Part shown: positions 50,675 through 61,006 of the stretch, piece by piece
Numbering within the stretch: position 1 is the stretch's first letter
Layout of the letters: each line of letters opens with the position of its first letter
Assembly: GCA_964654285.1 (NCBI GenBank)
Contig: CAZZJC010000002.1
Span: 124,001-188,000, forward strand
From: BJHQ01 sp964654285
GTDB taxonomy: Bacteria; Planctomycetota; UBA11346
Direction: 5' to 3'
Length of the DNA: 64,000 nt
Notes under the pieces: model-generated
Told to the model about the DNA's origin: nothing
Database searches by the model: none
Seen by the model: only the letters and a program-made list of their open reading frames with translations
Program-made: the position numbers and the translations under genes

Positions 50675-51250
50675 ATTCGCACCTTCGCCTCCAGCCACCA
50701 GCTGCACCAGCTCAGCCCGCGCTCGCGCTGGCTGATCGCCGTGCTTGCCGGCTTCCTGCTGCTGCATGCCGGCACCGCCGTGTGGATGCACGCCCTCGGC
50801 CCCGGCTTCACCCCGGCTGCGGTCGCCGGGTACTACCTGGGCGATGGCGGCGCCGCGGTTGCCGATCCCTTCGGCGCCGCGGCGACCGACACGGCGCTGC
50901 GTCCGGCGCGCACCCTCGCCTCGCTGGTCGAGGTCGCGCATTTCCACCTGTTCGCCATGCCGTTGGCGGTCTTCCTCGCGGCCCACCTGTTCGCCATGAC
51001 CGGGACCGGCCGCACCCGGTTCGGCGGCATTCTCGCCGGCATCGCCCTGGCCGCCACCCTGGCCGACATCGGCGCGCCCTTCGCGGTGCGCTGGCTCGGT
51101 TCCGGCCTGGCCTGGGCCAAGCTGGCCGCCTTCGCCACGCTCATCGCCGCCTATGGCGGCATGCTCGCGCTCACCATGGGTGCGGCGCTGCTCAGCCTGG
51201 CACGGCAGCCGGCCCCGCCCGGATCGGATGATCCGTCCGCCACCAGGTAG
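50675..51250 (+). CDS. Four-helix membrane protein with intramembrane histidines
   Basis: About 191 residues with four predicted transmembrane helices: WLIAVLAGFLLLHAG, VEVAHFHLFAMPLAVFLAAHLF, GGILAGIALAATLADIG and LAAFATLIAAYGGMLALTMG. Helix 2 has three His (AHFH and AAHLF), helix 1 one, which could ligate haem as in small cytochrome-b-like proteins. The start is unclear: an AGGAG at 50663 sits seven bases before an ATT (50675) and no ATG is suitably placed; ATG 50615 lies inside the ApbE gene. It would deliver electrons across the membrane to the FMN protein encoded upstream. I do not recognise a named family. Confidence 0.65.
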   Translation: MRTFASSHQLHQLSPRSRWLIAVLAGFLLLHAGTAVWMHALGPGFTPAAVAGYYLGDGGAAVADPFGAAATDTALRPARTLASLVEVAHFHLFAMPLAVFLAAHLFAMTGTGRTRFGGILAGIALAATLADIGAPFAVRWLGSGLAWAKLAAFATLIAAYGGMLALTMGAALLSLARQPAPPGSDDPSATR

Positions 51251-51339
51251 TCTGGGACTGGCCGCCGGATCCTCTGCTCGTCCATGGGGTGGCGCGCCCC
51301 GGCTTGCCAGCCGGTTTCCGGATTGTGTCATCGAGGACC

Positions 51340-52050
51340 ATGCCGCCCGTCCTCATCATCCAGCACGTCCCGCACGAGGGGCCGTACCGCATCGGCGACC
51401 TCCTGACCCGGAGTGGGGCGGCCATCGACCTGCGCCGCTGCGATCAGGGGGCCGACATCCCGGCCCGTCCTCTGCCGGGCCAGGCGGTGGTGGTGATGGG
51501 TGGCCCGATGGGCGTGGGCGACCGCCATGATCCCCGGCTGCCGTTCCTTGAACGCGAGATCACGCTGCTGAAGGCCTGCCTGGACGCCGGCACGCCGGTG
51601 CTCGGCATCTGCCTGGGATCGCAACTGCTTGCCGCCGCGGCCGGCGCCGCGGTCTATCCGAACCGGGTGCGCGAGGTCGGCTTCAGCCCGATCACTCGCG
51701 AACGTCCGGACGATCCGCTCTTCGCCGGCCTCGACGCGGACCCGCTCGTCCTGCACTGGCATGGCGACACCTTCGATCTTCCCGCCGGCGCGATGCATCT
51801 CGCCTCGACTCCGTGCTGCAGACACCAGGCATACCGCCTGGGAAACGCACAATACGGCCTGCAATTCCATCCCGAGGTCGATGCCGCCGGCATCCGGACC
51901 TGGATCGAGACCGATGCCGATTACGTGCGGGGCGCCAATGGCGCGCGGGGTTGCGAAGATCTCTCTGCCGATCTGGGACGGTGCTATGCCGGATTCCGTG
52001 CGGCGGGGGAACGGCTGATCGGGAATGTCGTGCAGCGGCTGCTGGCCTGA
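51340..52050 (+). CDS. Class I glutamine amidotransferase-like protein
   Basis: A 236-residue stand-alone amidotransferase-like protein, cytoplasmic. The nucleophile is in LGICLGSQ and the catalytic His-Glu in LQFHPEVD. The opening (MPPVLIIQHVPHEGP) and VMGGPMGVGD match the GMP-synthase-like subgroup often labelled GuaA-domain proteins, and also gamma-glutamyl hydrolases of amines such as PuuD-like enzymes. Start ATG 51340 has GAGGA six bases upstream. Its acceptor is unknown. It converges on lpd with 50 bases between. Confidence 0.88.
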   Translation: MPPVLIIQHVPHEGPYRIGDLLTRSGAAIDLRRCDQGADIPARPLPGQAVVVMGGPMGVGDRHDPRLPFLEREITLLKACLDAGTPVLGICLGSQLLAAAAGAAVYPNRVREVGFSPITRERPDDPLFAGLDADPLVLHWHGDTFDLPAGAMHLASTPCCRHQAYRLGNAQYGLQFHPEVDAAGIRTWIETDADYVRGANGARGCEDLSADLGRCYAGFRAAGERLIGNVVQRLLA

Positions 52051-52100
52051 GCCGACCGTCCTGGACCACCCGCAAAGCCGTCCCGGGAATTTCCTCGGAA

Positions 52101-53513
52101 TCAGGCGTGCAGCGCCCGCCCCAGCACGGCCAGCGAGGCCTCCTTCACGGCTTCGGAGAACGTCGGGTGGCTATGGCAGGTGCGTGCTATGTCCTCGCTG
52201 GAGCCACCGAAGGCCATGACGGCGGTGATCTCGGCGAGCAGATCGCTCGCGCGCGGGCCGACGATCGCGGCGCCCAGGATGCGGTCGGTGGCGGCGTCGG
52301 CGATGATCTTCACCGAGCCGTCGATCTCGCCCGAGGCGCGGGCGCGGCCGATGGCGGCGAAGGGGAACCGGCCGATGCGCACCTTCAGTCCCTGCCGGGT
52401 CGCCTCGGCTTCGGTCACGCCGACGCTGGCGATTTCCGGGTGGGTGTAGACCACGTTGGGGATCAGGGCGTGGTCGAGGGTGTTCTTCTGGCCGGCGATG
52501 AGCTCCGCCACCGCGACGCCTTCTTCTTCGGCCTTGTGCGCGAGCATCGGTCCGTCGATGAGGTCGCCGATCGCCCACACGCCGGGCAGGCTGGTGCGGA
52601 AGTCGTGGTCGACCGCCACGCGCTTGCGTTCGTTCAGGGCGACGCCGGCGGCTTCCAGGCCCGCACCCTCGACCAGGGGCCGCCGGCCGACGGCGACCAG
52701 GACGCGGTCGCCGATGAATTCCGCCGTCCTGCCGTTCGCATCGGTCGCGCTGAGGACCGCCTGCGATCCGGCACGTTTGAGGCCGGTGACCTTGGTCGCG
52801 AGGTGGAACTTCAGGCCCTGCCTGGCGAGGATCTTCTGCGCCTCGGCCGCGACCTCGGCGTCGAGGAACGGCAGGATGCGCGGCAGGAACTCGACCACCT
52901 CGACCTGGCTGCCCAGGCGGGCCCAGACGCTGCCGAGTTCGAGGCCGATCACGCCGGCGCCGACCACGATTAGGCGTTCCGGTACGCGGTCGAAGGCGAT
53001 CGCCTGGTCGCTGGTCACCACCAGCTCGCCGTCGATCGGCAGGGCAGGCAGGACGCTCGGCACCGAACCCAGAGCCAGCACGATGTTGCGTGCGGTGATC
53101 TCGCGCGAGCCGGCGGCGGCATCGACGCGCACCCTGCCGGCGGCGAGCAGGACGCCGGTGCCGGCGATGACCTCGATCCTGTTCTTCTTCATCAGGAACG
53201 CGATGCCATCGACGAGGCTGCCCACGACCTGGGCCTTGCGCTTCATCAGCGCCGCGAGGTCGAGTTCGACGCCCGCAACCTTCACGCCATGGACGGCGAG
53301 ATGGCTTTTCGCCTCCGCGTAGCGTTCCGACGAGTCCAGCAGCGCCTTCGATGGGATGCAGCCGACGTTGAGGCAGGTGCCGCCGAGGCGCGTCTTGCCG
53401 CCCTCGGCCCGCTTCTCGACGATCGCGACCTTCAGTCCGAGCTGCGCCGCGCGGATCGCGCAGACATAGCCGCCGGGGCCGGCGCCGATGACGATGAGGT
53501 CGAAGTCGGGCAT
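52101..53513 (-). CDS. lpd: Dihydrolipoyl dehydrogenase (E3)
   Basis: A 470-residue flavoprotein that reoxidises dihydrolipoyl groups with NAD+. FAD motif GAGPGGYVCAI, redox disulfide C47/C52 in GGTCLNVGCIPSK, NAD motif VVGAGVIGLELGSV and the catalytic His in HSHPTFSE of the C-terminal interface are all present, and length is typical. It is the last gene of the sucA-sucB-methyltransferase-lpd operon and so serves 2-oxoglutarate dehydrogenase, and perhaps other lipoyl complexes. Start ATG 53513, 24 bases after the methyltransferase stop. Confidence 0.97.
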   Translation of the reverse strand: MPDFDLIVIGAGPGGYVCAIRAAQLGLKVAIVEKRAEGGKTRLGGTCLNVGCIPSKALLDSSERYAEAKSHLAVHGVKVAGVELDLAALMKRKAQVVGSLVDGIAFLMKKNRIEVIAGTGVLLAAGRVRVDAAAGSREITARNIVLALGSVPSVLPALPIDGELVVTSDQAIAFDRVPERLIVVGAGVIGLELGSVWARLGSQVEVVEFLPRILPFLDAEVAAEAQKILARQGLKFHLATKVTGLKRAGSQAVLSATDANGRTAEFIGDRVLVAVGRRPLVEGAGLEAAGVALNERKRVAVDHDFRTSLPGVWAIGDLIDGPMLAHKAEEEGVAVAELIAGQKNTLDHALIPNVVYTHPEIASVGVTEAEATRQGLKVRIGRFPFAAIGRARASGEIDGSVKIIADAATDRILGAAIVGPRASDLLAEITAVMAFGGSSEDIARTCHSHPTFSEAVKEASLAVLGRALHA

Positions 53514-53537
53514 GGGATTCCTTGCAGGGATGCCGGT

Positions 53538-54104
53538 TCAGGCGGTCCAGACGTAGAGCGCGTGGCCGGGTTCGAGGCGGTGGATGCGGGCGGGCGTGCC
53601 GGGGACCGCGGCCGCCAGCTCGGCATCGGCCAGCGACCAGTGGCGCAGGCGGCGACCGCCCATGACCATGCTGCGCGTCTCGCCGGCGGTCTCGCCGCTG
53701 TCGACCACCAGGACCCCGCCCGGACGCACCGCGCGGAGGAGATGGCGGATGACGGCCCGGTGGCGCGAGGCCGGCAGATGGAAGATCACGCCGTACAAAA
53801 GGACGAGGTCGTAGGCGCGCGCGGGAAGGGGCGATTCCAGGCGCCGGCGCAGGAAGCGCATGTGCGGAAAGCGGTAGCGTGCCTGGGCCAGCAGCCGTGC
53901 CGAGACATCGATGCCCAGGTACGAGCATCCCGCGGCCGAGAACCAGGCGGCGAAGGGCCGGCCGGAACCGCAACCGACATCGAGCACGCGCATCCCGGGC
54001 CTGGGCGCGATCACCCCAGCGACCGCATCCAGCCCGATCCGGTCGCTGCGCGCACGGGTGAACCAGCGCGCGATGGCGTCGTAGGACGGCCGGGGCCGGA
54101 TCAC
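53538..54104 (-). CDS. SAM-dependent methyltransferase embedded in the suc operon
   Basis: A 188-residue class I methyltransferase. Motif I is VLDVGCGSGRPF, then YLGIDVSARLL and LLYGVIFHLP, with AVRPGGVLVVD as the later strand. It starts with GTG and overlaps the sucB stop by four bases (GTGA), so it is translated with sucB. The substrate is not inferable; small-molecule and protein targets are both possible. Its placement between E2 and E3 genes is unusual and may mean modification linked to the dehydrogenase complex, or simple co-expression. Confidence 0.85.
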   Translation of the reverse strand: MIRPRPSYDAIARWFTRARSDRIGLDAVAGVIAPRPGMRVLDVGCGSGRPFAAWFSAAGCSYLGIDVSARLLAQARYRFPHMRFLRRRLESPLPARAYDLVLLYGVIFHLPASRHRAVIRHLLRAVRPGGVLVVDSGETAGETRSMVMGGRRLRHWSLADAELAAAVPGTPARIHRLEPGHALYVWTA

Positions 54105-55396
54105 AGCCCCAGCACCAGCCGTTCCGGCGACTCGATGAGCTCCTTCACCCGCACCAGGAAGCCCACGGCCTCGGCCCCGTCGACGATGCGGTGGTCGTAG
54201 CTCAGCGCCACGTACATCATCGGCCGGATGACGACCTGGCCGTTGAGGGCGATGGGGCGCTCCTTGATCGCATGCATGCCGAGGATGCCGGATTGCGGCG
54301 GGTTGATGATCGGGGTCGACAGCAGGCTGCCGTAGGTGCCGCCGTTGGTGATGGTGAAGGTGCCGCCCTGCAGATCGGCCAGGGCCAGCTTGCCCTCGCG
54401 CGCCTTGAGCGCCGCATCGCGGATGCGCCGTTCGATCTCGGCCAGCGGCAGGTTGCCGGCATCGCGCAGCACGGGCACGACCAGGCCCTTGTCGGTGCCC
54501 ACGGCGATGCCGAGGTGGACGCCGTCCGGGGTGATGATGTCGGTGCCGTCGATGCGGCTGTTCAGCAACGGATATTTGCGCAGGGCCTCGCAGGTGGCGC
54601 GGGCGAAGAACGACATGAAGCCTAGTCCGACGCCGAGCTTCTTCTCGAACTCCTCCTTGAAGCGCTTGCGCAGGTCGATGACCGCCGAGACATCGATCTC
54701 ATTGAAGGTGGTGAGGATCGCGGCGGTGTGCTGCGCCTCGACCAGGCGCTGGGCGATGCGCTGGCGCAGCGAGCTCATGCGCTTGCGCGTCTCGCCCGGG
54801 GCGGCCGTCGTCGTCGGCGGCGGCGTGGCGGCGGCGGGGGAGGACACGATGGCAGGAGGGGGGACGACGATGGTCGCTGCTTTCGGTCCGGCCGGTTCCG
54901 CTGCAACCCCCGGCGGCGCGACCGGAGCCGCGATGGCGGCGAGCACATCGCCCTTGGTCAGGCGTCCGTCCTTGCCGCTGCCAGCGATCGTCTTGGTGTC
55001 GACACCGTGTTCAGCCACCAGTTTGCGCACCGCAGGCGAGAGCGGCGCGCCGGGCGCCATCTCCACCTTGGCGGGCGTGGCTGGCGCAGGAGCAGGCGCG
55101 TGGATTGGAGCCGCAGCCTGGGCCGGCGCACTCGGGGCGGGCGCGGTGGTCGCCCCGGCGCCGATCGGCTCGACCTCGGCCACCACGCTGCCGACCGGCA
55201 GCACCGCGCCGGCCTGGACCTTGATCCGCAGCACGCCGGAGGCGCCGGCGGTGACCTCGGTGCTGATCTTGTCGGTCTCCAGTTCGAACACCGGGGTGGT
55301 GTCGTTGACGCTGGCGCCGTCGGCGACCAGCCAGCGGGCGATGGTGCCCTCGGTGATCGATTCGCCGAGCTGGGGGATCTTCAGGGCATGGGACAT
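54101..55396 (-). CDS. sucB: Dihydrolipoyl succinyltransferase (E2 of 2-oxoglutarate dehydrogenase)
   Basis: A 431-residue E2. One lipoyl domain (1-75, lipoyl Lys K43 in ETDKISTEV), an Ala/Pro linker, a peripheral-subunit-binding domain (SPAVRKLVAEHGVD, SGKDGRLTKGDV), a second Ala/Pro linker and the catalytic acyltransferase core ending SYDHRIVDGAEA with the His-Asp pair. The QGGTFTITNGGTYGS segment is typical of SucB. It follows sucA by 40 bases and overlaps the methyltransferase. It transfers the succinyl group to CoA in the TCA cycle. Confidence 0.96.
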   Translation of the reverse strand: MSHALKIPQLGESITEGTIARWLVADGASVNDTTPVFELETDKISTEVTAGASGVLRIKVQAGAVLPVGSVVAEVEPIGAGATTAPAPSAPAQAAAPIHAPAPAPATPAKVEMAPGAPLSPAVRKLVAEHGVDTKTIAGSGKDGRLTKGDVLAAIAAPVAPPGVAAEPAGPKAATIVVPPPAIVSSPAAATPPPTTTAAPGETRKRMSSLRQRIAQRLVEAQHTAAILTTFNEIDVSAVIDLRKRFKEEFEKKLGVGLGFMSFFARATCEALRKYPLLNSRIDGTDIITPDGVHLGIAVGTDKGLVVPVLRDAGNLPLAEIERRIRDAALKAREGKLALADLQGGTFTITNGGTYGSLLSTPIINPPQSGILGMHAIKERPIALNGQVVIRPMMYVALSYDHRIVDGAEAVGFLVRVKELIESPERLVLGL

Positions 55397-55436
55397 GGAG
55401 GACTCGCGCGGGGAAGGGTTGGGCGGACTGCCGGTT

Positions 55437-58217
<2,781 letters not shown>

Positions 58218-58288
58218 GGGGGCTCCAGCGGACGGCGAGGTATTGTGCGTTTCGTTGTGCGGAAAATAATGGTCTGGTCGGGATCGGC

Positions 58289-58306
58289 TGATCATGGGCA
58301 TGATCA
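58289..58306. promoter_or_regulatory. Perfect palindrome between sucA and vapB
   Basis: TGATCATG, GG, CATGATCA: arms of eight bases that match exactly. It lies in the 179-base divergent region, 72 bases from the sucA start. The symmetry fits a dimeric regulator site. Two TTGTGCG half-sites at about 58243 and 58255 lie nearer sucA. Confidence 0.5.
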
Positions 58307-58370
58307 ACGTTTCCACGGCACTGTGCTGGTGATTTCCGGCAATTGCAAGTCCGAGTCGGCACTTGCCGCC

Positions 58371-58398
58371 ATATTCGCACATTCTATTGTGCGAATAT
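58371..58398. promoter_or_regulatory. Palindromic operator overlapping the antitoxin start codon
   Basis: ATATTCGCACA (58371-58381), six bases, TGTGCGAATAT (58388-58398): a perfect 11-base inverted repeat that runs into the ATG at 58397. This is the expected form of the autoregulatory site bound by the antitoxin-toxin complex. The half-site core TGTGCG also occurs twice near the sucA start. Confidence 0.75.
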
Positions 58399-58606
58399 GG
58401 CCACCAATCTTGATATCGATCTTGCCGCCGTCGACACCCTCATCCGTCTTGGCGGCTATCGCAGCAAGCGCGAAGCGGTCGACGCGGCGGTCGCCGAAGC
58501 GATCGCCTACCGGCAGCAGCTCCAGGCGCTCGACGCCCTGGGCACCATCGACTTCCTCGCTCCCATCTCCGCGCAGGCGGTGCTTCCCGAAGAACGCGTG
58601 CGATGA
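58397..58606 (+). CDS. VapB-like antitoxin
   Basis: A 69-residue protein. The opening MATNLDIDLAAVD, then RLGGYRSKREAVDAAV, is the ribbon-helix-helix DNA-binding pattern of VapB-type antitoxins. The C-terminal tail is short and hydrophobic, suited to binding the toxin. It overlaps the next gene by four bases (ATGA). The 11-base palindrome over its own start codon is the likely autoregulation site. No clear ribosome-binding site precedes the ATG, so the transcript may be leaderless. Confidence 0.8.
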   Translation: MATNLDIDLAAVDTLIRLGGYRSKREAVDAAVAEAIAYRQQLQALDALGTIDFLAPISAQAVLPEERVR

Positions 58607-59067
58607 ACGCCCTGGCCAGCGGCCCTGAAGCCCCCGGATCCGGCGCCGAGCCGTATCTCGGCATGGTCCTGCCCGATCTCGATGTCTGGCTGCACGCGTT
58701 CAGCCGGCACCAGTCCGATCCCCAGGTGGTGGCCGGATTCACCGCCTTGGTGCGCCAGCGCCGGATCTGCTCGATCGCTCCGATCCGCCAGGGGCTGCTC
58801 TCGCGCTGCCGTGATCTGGACCAGTTCCACCGCCTCACCCGGATCCTCACCGCCTTCGGCGACCTGCGCCTGGATCCCGCCGATCACGTCCATGCGGCGG
58901 ATCTTGCGATCACGCAGCGCGCCCAGGGACGCTCCCTGCCCGCCTGGCATGCCCTGCTGTGGGCGGTGTGCCTCCGGCGCAAGTTGCGGGTCTGGAGCCG
59001 CGATCGGCGTTGGCAGGCCCTCGCCTCGGCGGGCTGCCCGTGGATCGCCGAACCGGGCGCGGCTTGA
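58603..59067 (+). CDS. PIN-domain (VapC-like) toxin with incomplete acidic site
   Basis: A 154-residue protein coupled to the antitoxin. The PIN pattern is visible: first Asp in LPDLDVWL (D25), D100 in HAADLAI, and the C-terminal SRDRRW (D134). Two positions usually acidic in active VapC ribonucleases look altered: Gln63 in IRQGLL where Glu is common, and Trp/His (AWHALL) where Asp is common. So the toxin may be weakened, or use neighbouring acidic residues. It is the last native gene before the tRNA fragment and prophage. Family call rests on context plus pattern. Confidence 0.75.
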   Translation: MNALASGPEAPGSGAEPYLGMVLPDLDVWLHAFSRHQSDPQVVAGFTALVRQRRICSIAPIRQGLLSRCRDLDQFHRLTRILTAFGDLRLDPADHVHAADLAITQRAQGRSLPAWHALLWAVCLRRKLRVWSRDRRWQALASAGCPWIAEPGAA

Positions 59068-59193
59068 GTAGCACGCAGAACGGCACTTCAGCGAACCTGA
59101 ACCTGTACGACCGACGCGATAGGGGCCCTGTCCAGAGCCGGAACAATCGGTCTTTGCCGGCTTCGAATCCATCATGTTCAAGAGGAAAACCGA

Positions 59194-59238
59194 TGCGTCG
59201 TCTAGGACTCGAACCTAGGACCCAGAGATTAAGAATCG
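59194..59238 (-). other. 3' fragment of tRNA-Lys(CUU), probable attachment site
   Basis: On the minus strand the order is anticodon loop TTCTTAA (59235-59229, anticodon CTT), 3' anticodon strand TCTCT, five-base variable loop GGGTC, T-arm CTAGG-TTCGAGT-CCTAG, 3' acceptor strand ACGACGC (59201-59195) and discriminator A (59194). The 5' half is absent: no GCGTCGT lies upstream, and ACCGA next to the loop cannot pair with TCTCT. This is the 3' duplicate left when an element integrates into a tRNA gene, with the crossover at the anticodon loop. Confidence 0.8.
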
Positions 59239-59338
59239 GTCTTGGGGTTAATGATGGGTGCGGACATTTCAGATTTGTACGGAATAAATCAGGTAATGCG
59301 AAATACAAGTTGGCGTGATTACGGGCGGATGCGATTGC

Positions 59339-59360
59339 GGTGTCCCCCAGGTGTCCCCCA
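59339..59360 (+). repeat. Tandem duplication of an 11-base unit
   Basis: GGTGTCCCCCA occurs twice in direct succession (59339-59349 and 59350-59360), about 100 bases inside the tRNA fragment. It may be an arm-type site for an integrase, but two copies alone do not show that. Confidence 0.5.
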
Positions 59361-59603
59361 GCGGGGTGGGTTTCCCGTAGGGCCTCGTTGCCTCGGGAAG
59401 GGGGTGGGGGGCGCGGCCTGGAAAGGGGTGGGAAAAAGGCTGGCGGGTGCTGGCGCACCGCGCCGGCTTCGCCTGGGGTGGGCGCTTCGTGGGGGTTCCG
59501 GTCCACCTTCGGACTGGGACACCATGCGGATGGCTGCGCCGGGTGGTTGGGCAATTCGACGGCCGAGGACTGGACTTTATGGGCGGGTCGATACTAACCC
59601 GGC

Positions 59604-60086
59604 ATGAGCACGAAATACCTGGTGGCCGTGATCCTGTTCCTCCTGGCTTTGACCTCGTGTGAGGTCACTCCGTTGGGCGCTCCTGCTGATCCGGCGGCGG
59701 GGACTGGTACGGGGACGACCTTGCCGACTTCGGGGCAGAATCCGTCCAAGGGAACGCGCGTGATCGAGATGGAAGGGGGATGGCTTTTCAATTTCAAGAC
59801 GCATGGAAACTCGGGGGTCATTTCGTGGAGTGACACCAATGGGCATGTCATCACCTGGCCGAATGGGCAGACTTCGTGGATGGTATGGGATCCGGTCAAG
59901 CTCCAGTACACCTGGGATGGGCCCGACCCGGACAATGGCGGGCTGATCATCCATTTTACCGGTTCTTTTTCCAATCCACCGCCAATCATTCAGGGCGGGA
60001 TCAAGGAAACCTTGCCGACCGGGGTCAACATTTCAGGTACGCTTTCGGGTAACAAGAATCCGCCCTTGCCCAGCGCGAAGGGATGA
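59604..60086 (+). CDS. Prophage-borne lipoprotein
   Basis: A 160-residue lipoprotein. The signal ends in the lipobox LTSC at about residues 16-19, so it is anchored by a lipidated Cys. The rest is Gly/Thr/Pro-rich and then beta strands with WPNGQTSWMVWD. It is the only gene on the plus strand at this end of the element and its stop abuts that of the tail operon. Such single lipoproteins in prophages are often superinfection or surface-conversion factors; here that is inference from position. Confidence 0.7.
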   Translation: MSTKYLVAVILFLLALTSCEVTPLGAPADPAAGTGTGTTLPTSGQNPSKGTRVIEMEGGWLFNFKTHGNSGVISWSDTNGHVITWPNGQTSWMVWDPVKLQYTWDGPDPDNGGLIIHFTGSFSNPPPIIQGGIKETLPTGVNISGTLSGNKNPPLPSAKG

Positions 60087-60644
60087 TCACTGGCGAACGA
60101 AGTGGAGCGGATACCGCACGGTCGTGCCCACCGTGTACGGGTTCGGATCGGAATAGGTAAAGGATCCGCCTGGCGTCGGCATCAAGGTCACGGTGCCATC
60201 GTCTTCAGGTCTGGCGCACAGGAACTGCACCGATCCCAGGTTGTGGTATCCCTGGATGATGGCCAAGCGCATTTGCAGCAGGTAGTGCGTCTTGATGGTG
60301 TCCAGTTGCGCGGTGTTGATCCAGGAAAACACGTTGCACCCGCGTCCCGTCACGCCATTGATGGTTTTCCCCAAGAATAATTCCGGCAGCACGATCGTGG
60401 CGCGGTATTCCATGCCGGCGGCGTGCTGACCTACCAGGACGCCGTCGATCAACAGATCCCAGGTGTCGTCCGTGACGGCGTTGCTGTTGCAGATGAAAAT
60501 AACGGGGAAACAGGTTTTACAGCACCTGATCTGGACGTTCAGTTCCAGGTCGCATTCATTGCATTGGGAAGCGTTGAGATCAATGGGGCGCGTTTCTGCC
60601 AGTTGGCGGAAGGGTGGGGTCTGGTCGAGGCAGGGCAGGGTCAT
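60087..60644 (-). CDS. Phage structural-operon protein of unknown function
   Basis: A 185-residue protein. The first 60 residues have many Cys (QCNECDLEL, IRCCKTCFPV), then a beta-rich body. I used ATG 60644, with GAGGA six bases upstream; its start overlaps the stop of the upstream gene (ATGA). It is the last gene of the tail operon, a place often taken by tail-tip, chaperone or lysis genes. No family recognised. Confidence 0.65.
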   Translation of the reverse strand: MTLPCLDQTPPFRQLAETRPIDLNASQCNECDLELNVQIRCCKTCFPVIFICNSNAVTDDTWDLLIDGVLVGQHAAGMEYRATIVLPELFLGKTINGVTGRGCNVFSWINTAQLDTIKTHYLLQMRLAIIQGYHNLGSVQFLCARPEDDGTVTLMPTPGGSFTYSDPNPYTVGTTVRYPLHFVRQ

Positions 60645-61006
60645 GGCGATTCCTCGGGCCAAAGGTCGAGCGGGCAGCGGCTGGACCAGCGATCAGCCTG
60701 GCCCAGGCCGGCGCAGGTGCAGCCAGCGGCCTGACAACGGTGGTCGCGCCAGGAGTCGCAGGCAGAGCACACGGCGCGGCGGGCCAGGGCCAGGGATTCC
60801 GAAACTGAGATCGGTGGTGGTGGTAGGCGAGGTCCGATCGTGGGCGTCCATTGCTGGCCTCCGGGACGGGACACCAGGATGCCGCTGGCGGCACGGATGG
60901 TAATTTCGCGGTCGTGGGGCCAGCCCAGGTCGCGGCATAGATCGGCGTGTCCGCCGGGGCGGTGATAGGCGCGGATTATTTCCGGTTTACCGTCTATGGT
61001 CACCAT
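60641..61006 (-). CDS. Small Cys-rich phage protein
   Basis: A 121-residue protein. Its C-terminal 45 residues carry CSACDSW, then CTCAG, and end CPLDLWP, the C-x2-C ... C-x-C ... CP-x2-W pattern common in small phage proteins near tail genes, probably a zinc site. The N-terminus has IIRAYHRPGGHADLC. It overlaps its upstream neighbour by seven bases and the downstream one by four, so it is translated as part of the tail operon. Confidence 0.65.
   Translation of the reverse strand: MVTIDGKPEIIRAYHRPGGHADLCRDLGWPHDREITIRAASGILVSRPGGQQWTPTIGPRLPPPPISVSESLALARRAVCSACDSWRDHRCQAAGCTCAGLGQADRWSSRCPLDLWPEESP

Larger units (their letters stand above)
59068..59603. other. Junction region between chromosome and prophage, no convincing gene
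   Basis: The gap holds the tRNA-Lys 3' fragment (59194 to about 59238), a tandem 11-base repeat (59339-59360) and G-rich, low-complexity sequence (59370-59440). Short reading frames across it lack codon bias and ribosome-binding sites; one that starts with MRRLGLEPR is simply the tRNA fragment read as protein. Confidence 0.6.

Noticed and set aside
59209..59254. Short peptide frame starting MRRLGLEPR
   Set aside because: It is the reverse complement of the T-arm and anticodon arm of tRNA-Lys, a common false gene.
59194..59270. A complete tRNA gene
   Set aside because: No 5' acceptor strand, no D-arm, and the 5' side of the anticodon stem does not pair; only the 3' half is present.
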